Shown in pieces: positions 53,942 to 64,000 of a stretch of 64,000 bases of DNA (position 1 is its first letter; every line of letters starts with the position of its first letter). A program made the position numbers and the translations under genes. Source of the stretch: Clavelina lepadiformis (taxonomy: Eukaryota > Chordata > Ascidiacea > Aplousobranchia > Clavelinidae); the NCBI RefSeq assembly GCF_947623445.1, contig NC_135247.1, forward strand, positions 13,146,501 through 13,210,500, given 5' to 3'. The notes below the pieces were generated by a model. The model had not been told where the DNA came from. It did not search any database and saw only the letters and a program-made list of their open reading frames with translations.

Positions 53942-56900
53942 CTAAACACCAAGCAAAAACGCTTGCTTAGCAGTAGCTGTCCTTCCAGCTTCAATGCTTT
54001 GGGCAGCAGGGTTGTGAAGTGTGGCATTAAAAGTTCCCTTCAGCAAAGTATTGGCGATCAGCGGGCTTAGCTCGTAGGTACCAGGGCCTGGAACCTCGTC
54101 TATTTTAACCTGCAAAAGCGGGCATACCCACATTTTATACCATAGTATAAAAACTGAGAACAGCTTCAATAGTTTAAAATGGCGCTAAGCATTACAGTAA
54201 GTTATAGAAACAATCTAAATATACCTGCTTAAATCTGTCGTCCTTCGTCACCATGAGCGCCAGTTTCACTTTCTCATTTGCCATCTCTTGTTTGTATGCT
54301 CCTATAATAGTAAAAATTAAAAAAGTATGCATGCTGTAGCTATTCATGCCAAATATAGCGCAGGAGTTGAATCGTACCCGGTCCAGGATTGTCCTTTTCT
54401 GGATCACTCCGAACCACATCACGTGGAGGTGCAAAACGATCAGATGCTGTCAAGAATGCTCTGTTACGCTTCATGGCTTCTTTGGTTCGTGGAGCTTGCG
54501 TTCCACGTTTTTGTTGCGATCGTTTGAAAGAATCTGCAACCTCATACGATCCCGGAGGAGGGTTGTCTTGCAAAGTCTTTCCAGTTTAAAGAAATAAGTT
54601 ATTTTTTATTAGTTTATAGTAATAGTGGAGAAAAATATCTTTCGACTAACTAATTATTACTTGTGCAACAGGAGCCGTAAGTCTATCAGTCAAAGAAGCA
54701 AACGTAGATGTCATCTGTTTCTTGTAACGTTCTTCGGTGCCTTTTGGCTGTAATCAAGGAAAATGTATTAATTTTCTAATAAAATAATATTATATATATT
54801 ATTTGTAGAAAAAAATTAATATTAACTGGAATTCAAAAAATACCCACTACCTGATAATGTGATGGTCCTGGTAAGGCAACTTCATGTTTTTGAATGATGG
54901 GCATAATGCGTGCCGATGTAGTACCAAATGGCCCATGCCGTGTACTTTCCAGGTATGCTCTTTTTAAACTTTCCTGTGCCATGCCAGTGTTAAAAATATT
55001 GTAGTGGCCTGGCCCTGCGGATGTTAAAACATAGTACTCTAATACATTTATCATTATGATATGGTTTTCGAATATGTGCATATGGAATTGTTTCATGGTG
55101 GATGTACTTATCGTGGATGAGGTTATGTTTTTAATTTATTTATTATCCATTTATCTATAAATGGTTTGTTTAATTTAAATAGTTATGAACAAATCACATC
55201 TAAACAAAGATTTCAAATTGCACTGCAAATGATCAGGACACAATGGACGAGATTTTGGGAGTGATAGTTACTTTCTGTTTTGGTGTAATTTTCCTCGGCT
55301 TTGGCATTGTTTACTAAAACTACTAAACAGGAGCAAGCAACACAAAAAGTTATATGTTAGGTTAAGTTTCTAACACAGGTCGCTCAGTTGCGAATCTAAC
55401 ACTCTAAGTCTAATAATACAAATTTTATCACATATCATCCAATAAAAAAGCGTTTGACAACGTGTTGGACTAGATTGACAAAAAAAGTTAAGAAAGCTTA
55501 AAATAATTAAAAGAAAAATGATGATGCGTTCTAAAACAATTTTGGTTTGACTTACTGTAAATGGTTTACAAACTGAATTGACATTATTGGTCTAGAATCA
55601 GGATACTGATTACAATCATAAATATATCAAGTTCCACAGAAGACCTTTGAATACCTGGAACAGCTTTTCCCTTCCCTGAAGGCTGGAACCTTACTGCAGT
55701 TTGACCAAAAGGACTTCTTTTCATTCCAGTTACTTTCTTTAATGCTTCCAAGGCATTCCTGGGGTCATTATACGATCCGGGTGCAGGTGTAATCCGCTTA
55801 GAGTCTGAAAACCTGAGATAACATCATTGAAAATCGTACAAGTTTTCTCTGAAACTGTTCAGTTTCTGATGTAATTTGTAATTTCGTTCAATAATAAAAT
55901 TGGCTTTATCAGCCGATTGCATTCTATATCTCATCATTTCGTTACATTATCTCACGTACTGTACATACAAGATCATATATTGCAAACCTTTTTGCTTGGG
56001 TCAAAAATGGTGGGTGTTCTACTTCTAAGCCTTCAACATTAACAGGAGCAGTTTTTTTGGTAAACTGCCCATTGATTTCATATTTTCCTGGACCAGGAAC
56101 TGCTCTTTTCTCCTCTTCTTGAACAACTATTTCATGGTACCTAACAAAGAACAATATAATATACAACTTGCAACCTGAAAAGAACAATGTTTTTCACGTG
56201 AAAAGTAATGCTCAAATTTTGTTTTGCTATTCTTAAAAGATTTCTGGCAAGAAGAAAAAAGGTTTTCTGTGTGTGTATTTTAATACATACGTGTTACAAA
56301 AACAAAAAAATAATGTATATGATTACTAAAAAAAACATTTAATAAAGATCTAATAGCGAAAGATTAACCAGAAACGAAAACTAAATTTGTTTAAAACAAC
56401 GATACTGTAAATAAAAGTTCACCTGGGTAATCTGGACTCAAAAACTTTGCCATCAGGGTTTATTAAAGATGCTATATCATTTACTGGCTTTGGTTTGTAT
56501 GGTTCATACTGTCCAGGACCTGGGCCATCTATGCCTCCAAATTTTATTCTGTCTGCACGAAGTGAACCAAAATGAATTCCTTTGTATTTTGTTGTAGTTG
56601 CAGTTGGAGTAAAATTTGCCCTAAAAAGCACAAGAGAAAATTAAACTGGAGACGTATAATAAACCAAACTGCAAAATAAAATTTGTAGTTTTCACAGTAT
56701 TCCCAAATATTGGGAAAGTTGGAGAGCAAAAAGACAGCATTTCCCAGAGCAGTGGTTCCCAAACTTATTTAGACAAGAAATCATTCAACATTTTTATAAT
56801 TGTCACGGAATGTTGGAATCCAACTTTTTACTACAGTACAACTATTATTTATTTGATTAATAAACATATTTTCTTTTGTTTTGACCAATATCTTTGACCC

Positions 56901-59900
56901 TAACTCAAGAAAGTGACACAAAAATTCATAACAGAACTGTCAAAATGTTAAAGTTTGAAGCTTGAAAAGTGGGGAATCTCAATTAAAATGACATTCAAAG
57001 AAAAATTAACATATATAATCGCTTCAAAATTATCGCAGTTTCTAAATAAAAACTAAAAATTTCCAGCCTGAGAAAAATAAATGCATAACTTTGTAATTTC
57101 CTCCAAGTATTTCCCACAATCAAAGAAAGTATATTTTTCCCCATGTCAAATTATCACATGGTCATATACAGTTTATTTTCCAGCATCATGTTAGGAAGGA
57201 ATACAGTATGCCATGACCAAAGTTTGAAAGCAAAGTTTATGAAGGATATTAAGGACACAAACTGTGCATTTTTAGGAGTTGTTTTGAGAACTTACGCGAT
57301 CGATTTGCAAAACAACAGGTTTCGTCAACTCACCAAGTCCCTTTAATATAGAAAGTATAAAAGCAATCTTGGAATGTTTGAAAATAAGAACATGTGGGAA
57401 ATCAACAATGACAAATAATAAGAGCGATTTGGACAAAAATAATTCTGATCAAGTGCTATATTTTTATATACAAATAAATCAAATGTTCAACTGAAACCTG
57501 GATTTCAATATACCTTAACAATTAAAACCCGCACTAAATCTAATGAATGTCTAGATTAATCAAAGGTAGATCATTTTGAAAGTACAAATGCCGTTATTAA
57601 TTAATGTCTTTATGTAACAAACTTACTTGTAATAAGCTGGACCCATACTTTCATCTGTTGGTGGTGGTGCCTACAAGTTAAATAAAAATTTGTTGCTTTT
57701 TAATCCAATGTTAACATGAAAACCATAATACTTAATACACACCAACCTGTTTTCTTAAGGTACCATCATCAGTTTCTTCATAACCATAAGCCTGTCCAGG
57801 ACTGGGTATTGATGGAGCATCAGGTTTCCGCTGATATCGTACTCGGCTTGTTAGAAGAACCTTACCAGGTTTGTCTGGCTTTAAATATTACAAACATTCC
57901 AAGACTAAGATCAACACATTAATACGGTGTGAACTTTATTTACTCAGAATGCAAAGAAAACTGTTATATTTTATATGGGTCCATAGTTTTACAGACAAAT
58001 TTACATTTATGTATATACTTACAAATATGTATCTAATATATGAGCACTAAACATAGTAAATTTTTTGTTTGTTGGTTTAAAGTTCTGTGCATTTAAGCAA
58101 TGCATTAAAATTTTTAAACTTTAATTACCTATATCAGCAAGATTAAATTAGTACGCAAAAACAGGTTTCTGGAAGATTGTCACAAACAACTTGCAAAATA
58201 TCTTTTCATATGGTATCATAGTTCTTGAGTAAGAAAACTAAAAAAATAGCTTCAAACTTAAACATGTAATCAAATACATGCCTTGCCCCTTCAAACCAGA
58301 ATATTTGGAAAATTGTTTGAGGTTATTTTCATGTTTAAACAATCTTAGTTTGCATTTTTAATGCTTTTTTTACAATCTCTTGCTAAAATTTCCCAATTTG
58401 GTTTATTCTGCACTGGTATTTTATAATGCCTCAATCTTTATTGGTAGACCTGAATTAATTAGCCCAGAAACCACAAAGCCAATGGTAGGGCATATATTTA
58501 TGTCAGAATGCAAAATTAACCCACTAACAAGTTTTACAAAAATACAAAAGTTATGATTGAAAACATTTCACCAGTATTTTTACTGGTTCTATATCAATTT
58601 AACCCCAGTCAGCCCAATCCTGTTCACTACAACTGTTGTTAATTCAACACTGGACCACTCAACTCTGGACTAGGGTTGGATTATCCGGATAACGGTTAAC
58701 CGGTTAACCGATTAACCGCAGGTTTTTTCCTATCTGATATCCGGATATAATTCTGCCGGTTAACCGGCTAAAAGAGTATCGTTGCTAATGCGTTTTACAC
58801 TTTTTAGTAAGTTTGAACATTCTTCGTTACGTAGAGGCTGACTCCCGCTGAGCGCAATTAAACCTTTGTTCACACTTCTATTGTCTTATACTTTCAACTA
58901 TGGTACTCGTAAAATGCACGATTGAAATTTACTATCACGTCACAAAGAAAGCATAATGAATGATTCTTTTAATAGAAGACTGCATTCTCATGGCAAGGTA
59001 AAGTCTGTGAAGTGTCAGTTGAAAAGCTTTGACTACAACCTAGTCTGAAGTGACTAAATTTAAGAGATGGAATTTAAACGTTTCAAAAGTGATAATCCAG
59101 TTTGGGGCTTACTATTCAGCCCACTTCTGTGGAAGCAGAAAGAGCATTCAGTGCATGTGGACTCTTTGTTACAAAACTCCGGTCTCGTCTACAGGATTCC
59201 ACAATTGATGCATTGTGCTTTATAAGGAGGGCGTTGCAGAAGCAGTGAACATTGAATTTGCGTGATTTTTCTCGTATTCGCTCGTACTGCGCGTGTACGT
59301 AGATCTACAATAAAACTGCGTAATGATTTTACAATCCATTTTTCATGCAAACCTCGTGAAATCGATTGTCTCACTTAGCAGTTATTATCCGGTTAACCGG
59401 TTAGATAAATTCCAAATATACGGATATATCCGTTATCCGGATAGTAAAAATTATTGATATCCAAACTAACCCTACTCTGGACAAACATATACAATTTTAT
59501 TTACACTGAATCAATGGGATTAAACTAACTAGCTGCCAGACGTTTAGTTGATTAGACAGGAATTGACCAGGGCTTGGTTGAGCTGGATTGAATTGACCAG
59601 AGAGATGTTGGCAGACGATCATTTTAACCTTTTAAACTGTTGTTGCTGGAACACACAACTTTTTCTGGACTAATATTATTTCACACCGACTTACTGCTGC
59701 TGGTGCAGATGAAACTGTGGGCTTTGCAGCTTTAACCCAATCGCCCTTTTTTGAAAGATTGTATCTGCCTGGTCCAGGGGTAATTCCACTAGTGGTAGCA
59801 GATTCTGAGAATCTTTGACTCCTGTTTGCCAATGGCCTACCCCCAGCATGATGCTCTTGAGGAAATCTGTGGTCAAAAAAAGTGTGGCACAATTATAAGT

Positions 59901-60674
59901 AAAATCTGCCTACTAGATAACAATATTTGGTTAAAAGAAATTAATTTTGATGAATAATGATAAGTCAAAAAAGTTTCTGTTTCAAATTTTAATGAAGGGC
60001 TGAAATGAACCTGTTTAACGTTATTGTAAGTAGTGTAATATTAGTTTTAGGATAATACATTTCACTACTGGTTTCGCTGACTTCCAAAGGCTAATGGAAA
60101 AAAAGTAACCAAAAACGATCTTACTAAAAAGTATATTATACATGACTCAAGCTACAAATATGCAGAAGTACTTACACAGGATCATAAGCTCCAGGTCCTG
60201 GTGCTGCCATCACTGAATCGCTAACGTAAAACATAGTTTCTCTTCCAGACATGGACTGAAAGGGAGCATATCCATCTGCTTTCATCCATTTTCCACTACA
60301 GAAACAAAACATATAACTTACAATGTAGCTTCAGTTTATGCTACTCCAGCTATCCTCGCAATGGGTTCATTTTTTGTTGATCCCAAGGGCAGCTGTTTTA
60401 CAAAGGTTCCATGGCAAGATCGTGATGCAATGTAAATATCTTTGCACGTACATTGCTGTATTTACAGTACATTCATAAAATATATGATACATATAAATGA
60501 ATCGAAAATTAAGTTAACCTCAGAGTGCCATCTTATATCTTGTTTTTTCTTTATTATTATTGATATAATCAAATGATACCTAAGAATTGGAACATCATAG
60601 GTTCCTGGTCCAACACTGTCCCTTGTACTACCAACAGTGTAACTTGCAGTTGTTCTTGGTGCCCGGTCATACAT
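53942..60674 (-). CDS. STPG2: STPG2-like sperm-tail PG-rich repeat protein
   Basis: Thirteen exons (60580-60674, 60176-60295, 59695-59866, 57747-57878, 57627-57670, 56423-56620, 55988-56140, 55655-55812, 54851-55014, 54661-54747, 54378-54576, 54225-54301, 53942-54109) join in phase to 588 residues. The start MYDRAPR is shared with vertebrate STPG2. About a dozen SHIPPO/PG repeats follow, among them GPGTYDVP, GPGAYDP, GPGRYNL, GPAYYK, GPGQYEP, GPGKYEI, APGSYND, GPGHYNI, GPSHYQ, PPGSYEV, GPGAYKQ and PGPGTYEL. Such proteins bind or line microtubules in the axoneme, so a role in sperm tails or cilia is likely. As I recall, human STPG2 is about 460 residues; this one is longer. A hAT element sits in the intron at 57879-59694. 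A start at 60674 is favoured by the MYDRAPR match. Confidence 0.92.
56750..56790 (+). mobile_element. One end of a hAT-type element
   Basis: CAGTGGTTCCCAAACTTATT resembles the termini of the elements at 6524 and 9084. The other end and a target duplication were not found, so this is a truncated copy in an STPG2 intron. Confidence 0.45.
58671..59474 (+). mobile_element. Internally deleted hAT element in an STPG2 intron
   Basis: An 804-bp element with ends TAGGGTTGG and CTAACCCTA, flanked by a perfect 8-bp duplication CTCTGGAC (58663-58670 and 59475-59482). Both subterminal zones are rich in CCGGTTAACCGG and ATCCGGATA words in inverted order. The interior keeps only the end of a transposase gene. 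Confidence 0.92.
59102..59248 (+). pseudogene. C-terminal hATC dimerisation domain remnant
   Basis: The open frame reads PTSVEAERAFSACGLFVTKL then RSRLQDSTIDALCFIRR and stops at TGA 59246-59248. This is the typical hAT C-terminal dimerisation motif (SVEAERxFSxxG...R..L). The upstream catalytic part is deleted, so it cannot act alone. Confidence 0.85.
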
Positions 60675-62124
60675 CTTATTTCCTTTTCATATCCTTTAAT
60701 ACAGAACAATGCTTCACCAGGTAGCAACTGGCATTGAACCTAAATAAATCGTCTTACAAAATTTTATAGGTCTTTCATCCTCCCTAGGAAGAAATTTAAT
60801 CAATTGATACTTCAATATAAAACTCCCAAACATAAAAATTGAAAGTTACATTTTGTGTAACGTATTTTTATATTAACAAATTTAAAAATAGCCAGAAAAG
60901 TTCTATCAAACAACAAGTTCTCGTATTTTTTCTAAGCTGAACTAATTATTCTGTCAGTCTTTTGCCATTTTGTGTTGATCTGATTTCATAATTTTTGATT
61001 TTCTCTAGTGTTGACCTAATGACCTAAAACCTTGTTTTGAAAATATTATGGGTGTCCCTAACAATATATTTTAGGTTGTTAGGTTGAGTCCTTTGTGTAC
61101 ATAAGCTTGATGTAGCGCACATCTACATCTTTATCCACTTTGTGGAGTAACTTCCTTTTGGGTACCTTTTCAGTGGTGCAATGAAAAGGTAAAAGCGAGC
61201 ATTTAATCATTAGAAAGCTTGCAAATTAGATTTATGTAGGAGCTTCAAACATCACTCTAGGCTACACTGATGCTAGGTGTTTGTTGATCAGACTGGCCAT
61301 AGTGGAAAGTGTGGCAATGCATGCATGAAATTCATCAATGTGCACACTGAACTTTGTTATCTTCACGCTGATTTATAATAAACAAACAAAGAAAAGTGGT
61401 TGTTTGATAGCCAAAAAGAAAGAATTGAGGCTTTAGTGAACACCATCATGCCAAAGTTTGTGTATTTGTATGCATGATTTCTGGGTTCCCGATTTCTAGG
61501 CCTAGGCTATGCTAACTGATAAAATTCAGGGTTCACATGCATATGCCACACTTCAGCACTTTCCATTTTAGCGTAGTTGCATGCGTGGGAAATTTATTTC
61601 AACCTAATTCGGAAAATTTTCTATCTTGATTGTAGGATGACATTAGTAAGTGGGACAGTTCATTTCTTATCCAGTTATGAAACTGCGTTAAAACCCGAGT
61701 CGTGTGCACCTATGATAATTCAACATAGATTAGACTACAAAAAAGCAGCCTAGCCCAGACCTATACAGCTACAGCTTACGAAAATAATTTCAGCATGACA
61801 CTAGCTTAAAACATAAAAATCTATTCTACACGCCTAACAGCTAATTAATGTGTGCAACACGTACTAAAACGAATCTTTAACAATTTTTTGCCAATTTTTC
61901 CCACAAGTTCGTTACTACTATCTTCATTTACAAATGACTTGAAAATCCGATCTGCGCTGTAGGCCTAGGATAGTTCTAAACTTCAGAAATAGGTAATTGA
62001 GGCATAAGGAGCATGACACTCGTTGCCATAACAGCGTAGCATTTCGGCACATAGACATCGGAAATATAAATATTATATGTGCTGAAAATTTTACCAAAAA
62101 TATAAAAAACCTATTAATAATAAT
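60675..62124. other. Intergenic region upstream of STPG2
   Basis: Should contain the promoter of the minus-strand STPG2 gene. No gene, repeat array or recognisable regulatory site can be supported. Confidence 0.5.
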
Positions 62125-62336
62125 TAGGGCTTATATTATTATTTTTTGACTTGTCAAAAAGTTAGTCAAAATTTGTGTGATTTGTGTTATTTTTCTTGTT
62201 AGTGTTGCTATTCGTTGGAACATGCTTTTATGCTTTAAAATTTTCGTTATAATTACTTGAGTGTTTTCATGCGGCTCCATACGTACTCTGAACTTTGAAA
62301 TTCGGCCCCGCCACCAAAAAAGGTTGGGAAACACTG
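62125..62336 (-). mobile_element. Degenerate hAT-type element, minus orientation
   Basis: Homologous to 9084-9344: the minus strand starts CAGTGTTTCCCAACC (62336 leftward) and shares the MEPHENTQV-coding stretch. Its other end reads TAGGGCTTAT...TTTTTTGACTTGTCAAAAAG, resembling the terminus of the 31567-32093 element. Confidence 0.65.
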
Positions 62337-62855
62337 ATATAAACATTATATGTTTATATTTTTGATGCCTATATTTCAGCACGGTTATTTGAGCATAACT
62401 TAATTTAAAAAAAATTAAAAATGGAAATTTTATGCGATGCGGGAAGCAGTTATCTTAAATTGCCCACAAATTAATAAGGTAATACTTTTAAGTGTGGAAA
62501 GCAATTTTGGAACTTTACTTATATTGTTCATAACTTTCAGCCAGTTTTCTGCAGGAAGCATGCAAAAATTGACCGTTTTTTAGAAAATTTTACTGAGCAG
62601 ACATTCTATTGCACGTTTTGTAAATAACCCGTTTGAACAAACTGTGACGGTTACGTCATTATCCATGGGTTGAATAATACTTGAATTGATACTTGTTTCT
62701 CAATTTGTATAGTTAATTTGTTAATGCATATTAATCCTTCTTGAATAAGTTTATCAATTTATAAGCTAAATCTGCAATACATTGTGACTGCAGATCATGT
62801 ATCGAAAGTTTTTTTTACAGTGTTACCTTTTTTATCATTATATTGGCGTAATTTA

Positions 62856-62893
62856 TTTAAAGTGAGGGGCAAGTCCAAAAACAAGTTGGCCAT
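62856..62893 (+). repeat. Dispersed repeat fragment, copy 2
   Basis: AAAGTGAGGGGCAAGTCCAA followed by AACAAGTTGGC, the reverse complement of 48184-48220 with few changes. Confidence 0.5.
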
Positions 62894-64000
62894 AAACCAA
62901 ACTGTAGTTGTCACCAGGATCACCAAAATTTATAGCTCAACAAAAGATATTAGACTACACATAGGCCTATGTGTTGTGCTGTCCTGATTCACAACTGAGG
63001 CTAATATTATCCACATTGAATTGCAGATTACTGCAAATATAGGCTATAGTAGCACATATATGCATAAAATAGAGGGATCTCTTTCGAACCTAATATCAAT
63101 TTAGGTTACTTTCAACATATACATTTTGCAATTTCCGTGTAAGGTAGTGTTTACACTAGGCAACGCAAGTTTAAAGCTTCGTTGAAATAATTCACATTTC
63201 TTTCATAGTTGTTACCTACACCTTAGAAACAAAACAGTTCAAGTTAGGCTACCCTGTATACACGTTTGATTCAGGTTGCAGCCCTACTAGAAAGTTTGTA
63301 CTTATCATGCGCCGAAAAAAAATTGGCTTCTGCGCTGATTGTTTGGTGCAGAATTGTTGTTTTACCCTATATTATAAGTATTACTTGTCGTGGCGCAAAC
63401 TTTGGCATTACATTTGACATTGCCTATTTCACAAGCTGCCGGTTAGAGAATTTGAAAAGTTAATTCGGTAAATGGCTAACCGGTTATACAATTGGTATTT
63501 TCTTACTTCGGTAAACGGCAGCCGCAAAGTGTAAGTTAACCTAAAACTAATCCCCTCCAACCCAGATTCTCACCTTTCATGACTAAATCAGATTAAAAGT
63601 AAATTTAAACAAAAATCATCAAGCAGTAGCAACTTTTGAGCTCCATACTTTCGGCATACGAGCCCCATCGCTAGCCACTACGCCACAGCATTGCCTTCTT
63701 CTCACCGTATATAAAAAGAGTGATAAACCAATCAGCGAAAATCTGCCGGTCACTGTATAATATGATTGAGCAACTTCGGCAAACGGACGCCGGTGAAATA
63801 GTCACTTCGTTGCATTTATCAAGCGCACTGAAACCAAACTTTCCAGCAGTGTCTTGCAGTGGTCACCATTGGCTTTACGATGGATTCCAATCTCTCTGAA
63901 ACGATTGGCTTATGTTACACAACTCGTCCTCTAAAGTAACATTACCCAATTCTAGGTAACTTTCGTAAATTCCTCCTCCTTATATAAATGTAACCTAAGT
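62894..64000. other. Distal intergenic region with SINE-like repeat
   Basis: No gene supported. Two ACTTCGGyAAACGG words lie at 63507 and 63773, suggesting an old duplication around the SINE-like copy at 63640-63765. Confidence 0.4.
63640..63765 (-). repeat. SINE-like repeat, copy 2, with tRNA-like head
   Basis: On the minus strand the head contains TGGCGTAGTGG, a good polymerase III A box, followed by GGGCTCGTATGCCG as in a tRNA. The flank matches 1225-1335. The B box is degraded. Confidence 0.5.

Noticed and set aside
57334..57340. A 7-bp microexon in STPG2 with a strong GTGAGT donor
   Set aside because: Exon 57627-57670 joins directly to exon 56423-56620 in phase and matches the family better (YYKANF) without it.

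Overview
The window is AT-rich DNA from an animal nucleus. Its genes are split into many short exons with GT/AG introns, and reading phase is kept across every junction I assigned. Two products, an L7Ae-type snRNP protein and a sperm-tail PG-repeat protein, are eukaryotic, and a FAM117/GLCCI1 homologue points to Metazoa. The short introns, AT-rich composition, tRNA-derived SINEs and many small hAT elements would suit an invertebrate chordate such as a tunicate. That placement is inference; no single gene proves it.

Layout: (1) 1-123 is the apparent 3' end of an unrecognised plus-strand gene, followed by about 6.3 kb of intergenic DNA with old repeats and a decayed hAT-like relic. (2) 6405-8884 is a complete four-exon SNU13 (NHP2L1/15.5K) gene, plus strand. 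(3) 10281-16600, minus strand, is a 16-exon gene for an unrecognised, mostly polar protein of about 907 residues ending in one hydrophobic segment (tail-anchor-like). (4) 17680-21516, minus strand, is an eight-exon zinc-dependent medium-chain dehydrogenase of the L-threonine 3-dehydrogenase/sorbitol dehydrogenase type. (5) 21517-30333 is intergenic and repeat-rich: two interleaved inverted repeats around a truncated BED-finger hAT ORF, a 16-bp minisatellite and a degenerate tandem array. (6) 30334-47833, minus strand, is an 11-exon FAM117/GLCCI1-family gene. Its largest intron holds an unfamiliar mobile-element-like unit: five same-direction copies of a 14-bp motif and a lone ORF. (7) 47834-53941 is mostly non-coding, with a SINE and three candidate small exons in divergent arrangement near 52-53 kb. 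(8) 53942-60674, minus strand, is a 13-exon STPG2-like gene. (9) 60675-64000 is intergenic with old repeats.

The genes do not form a pathway. SNU13 serves pre-mRNA splicing and box C/D RNPs, the dehydrogenase is metabolic, STPG2 probably belongs to the flagellar axoneme, and FAM117 function is poorly defined. The recurring theme is small hAT-superfamily insertions: five have matching 8-bp target-site duplications and one has a 7/8 match. Most of them sit in introns.
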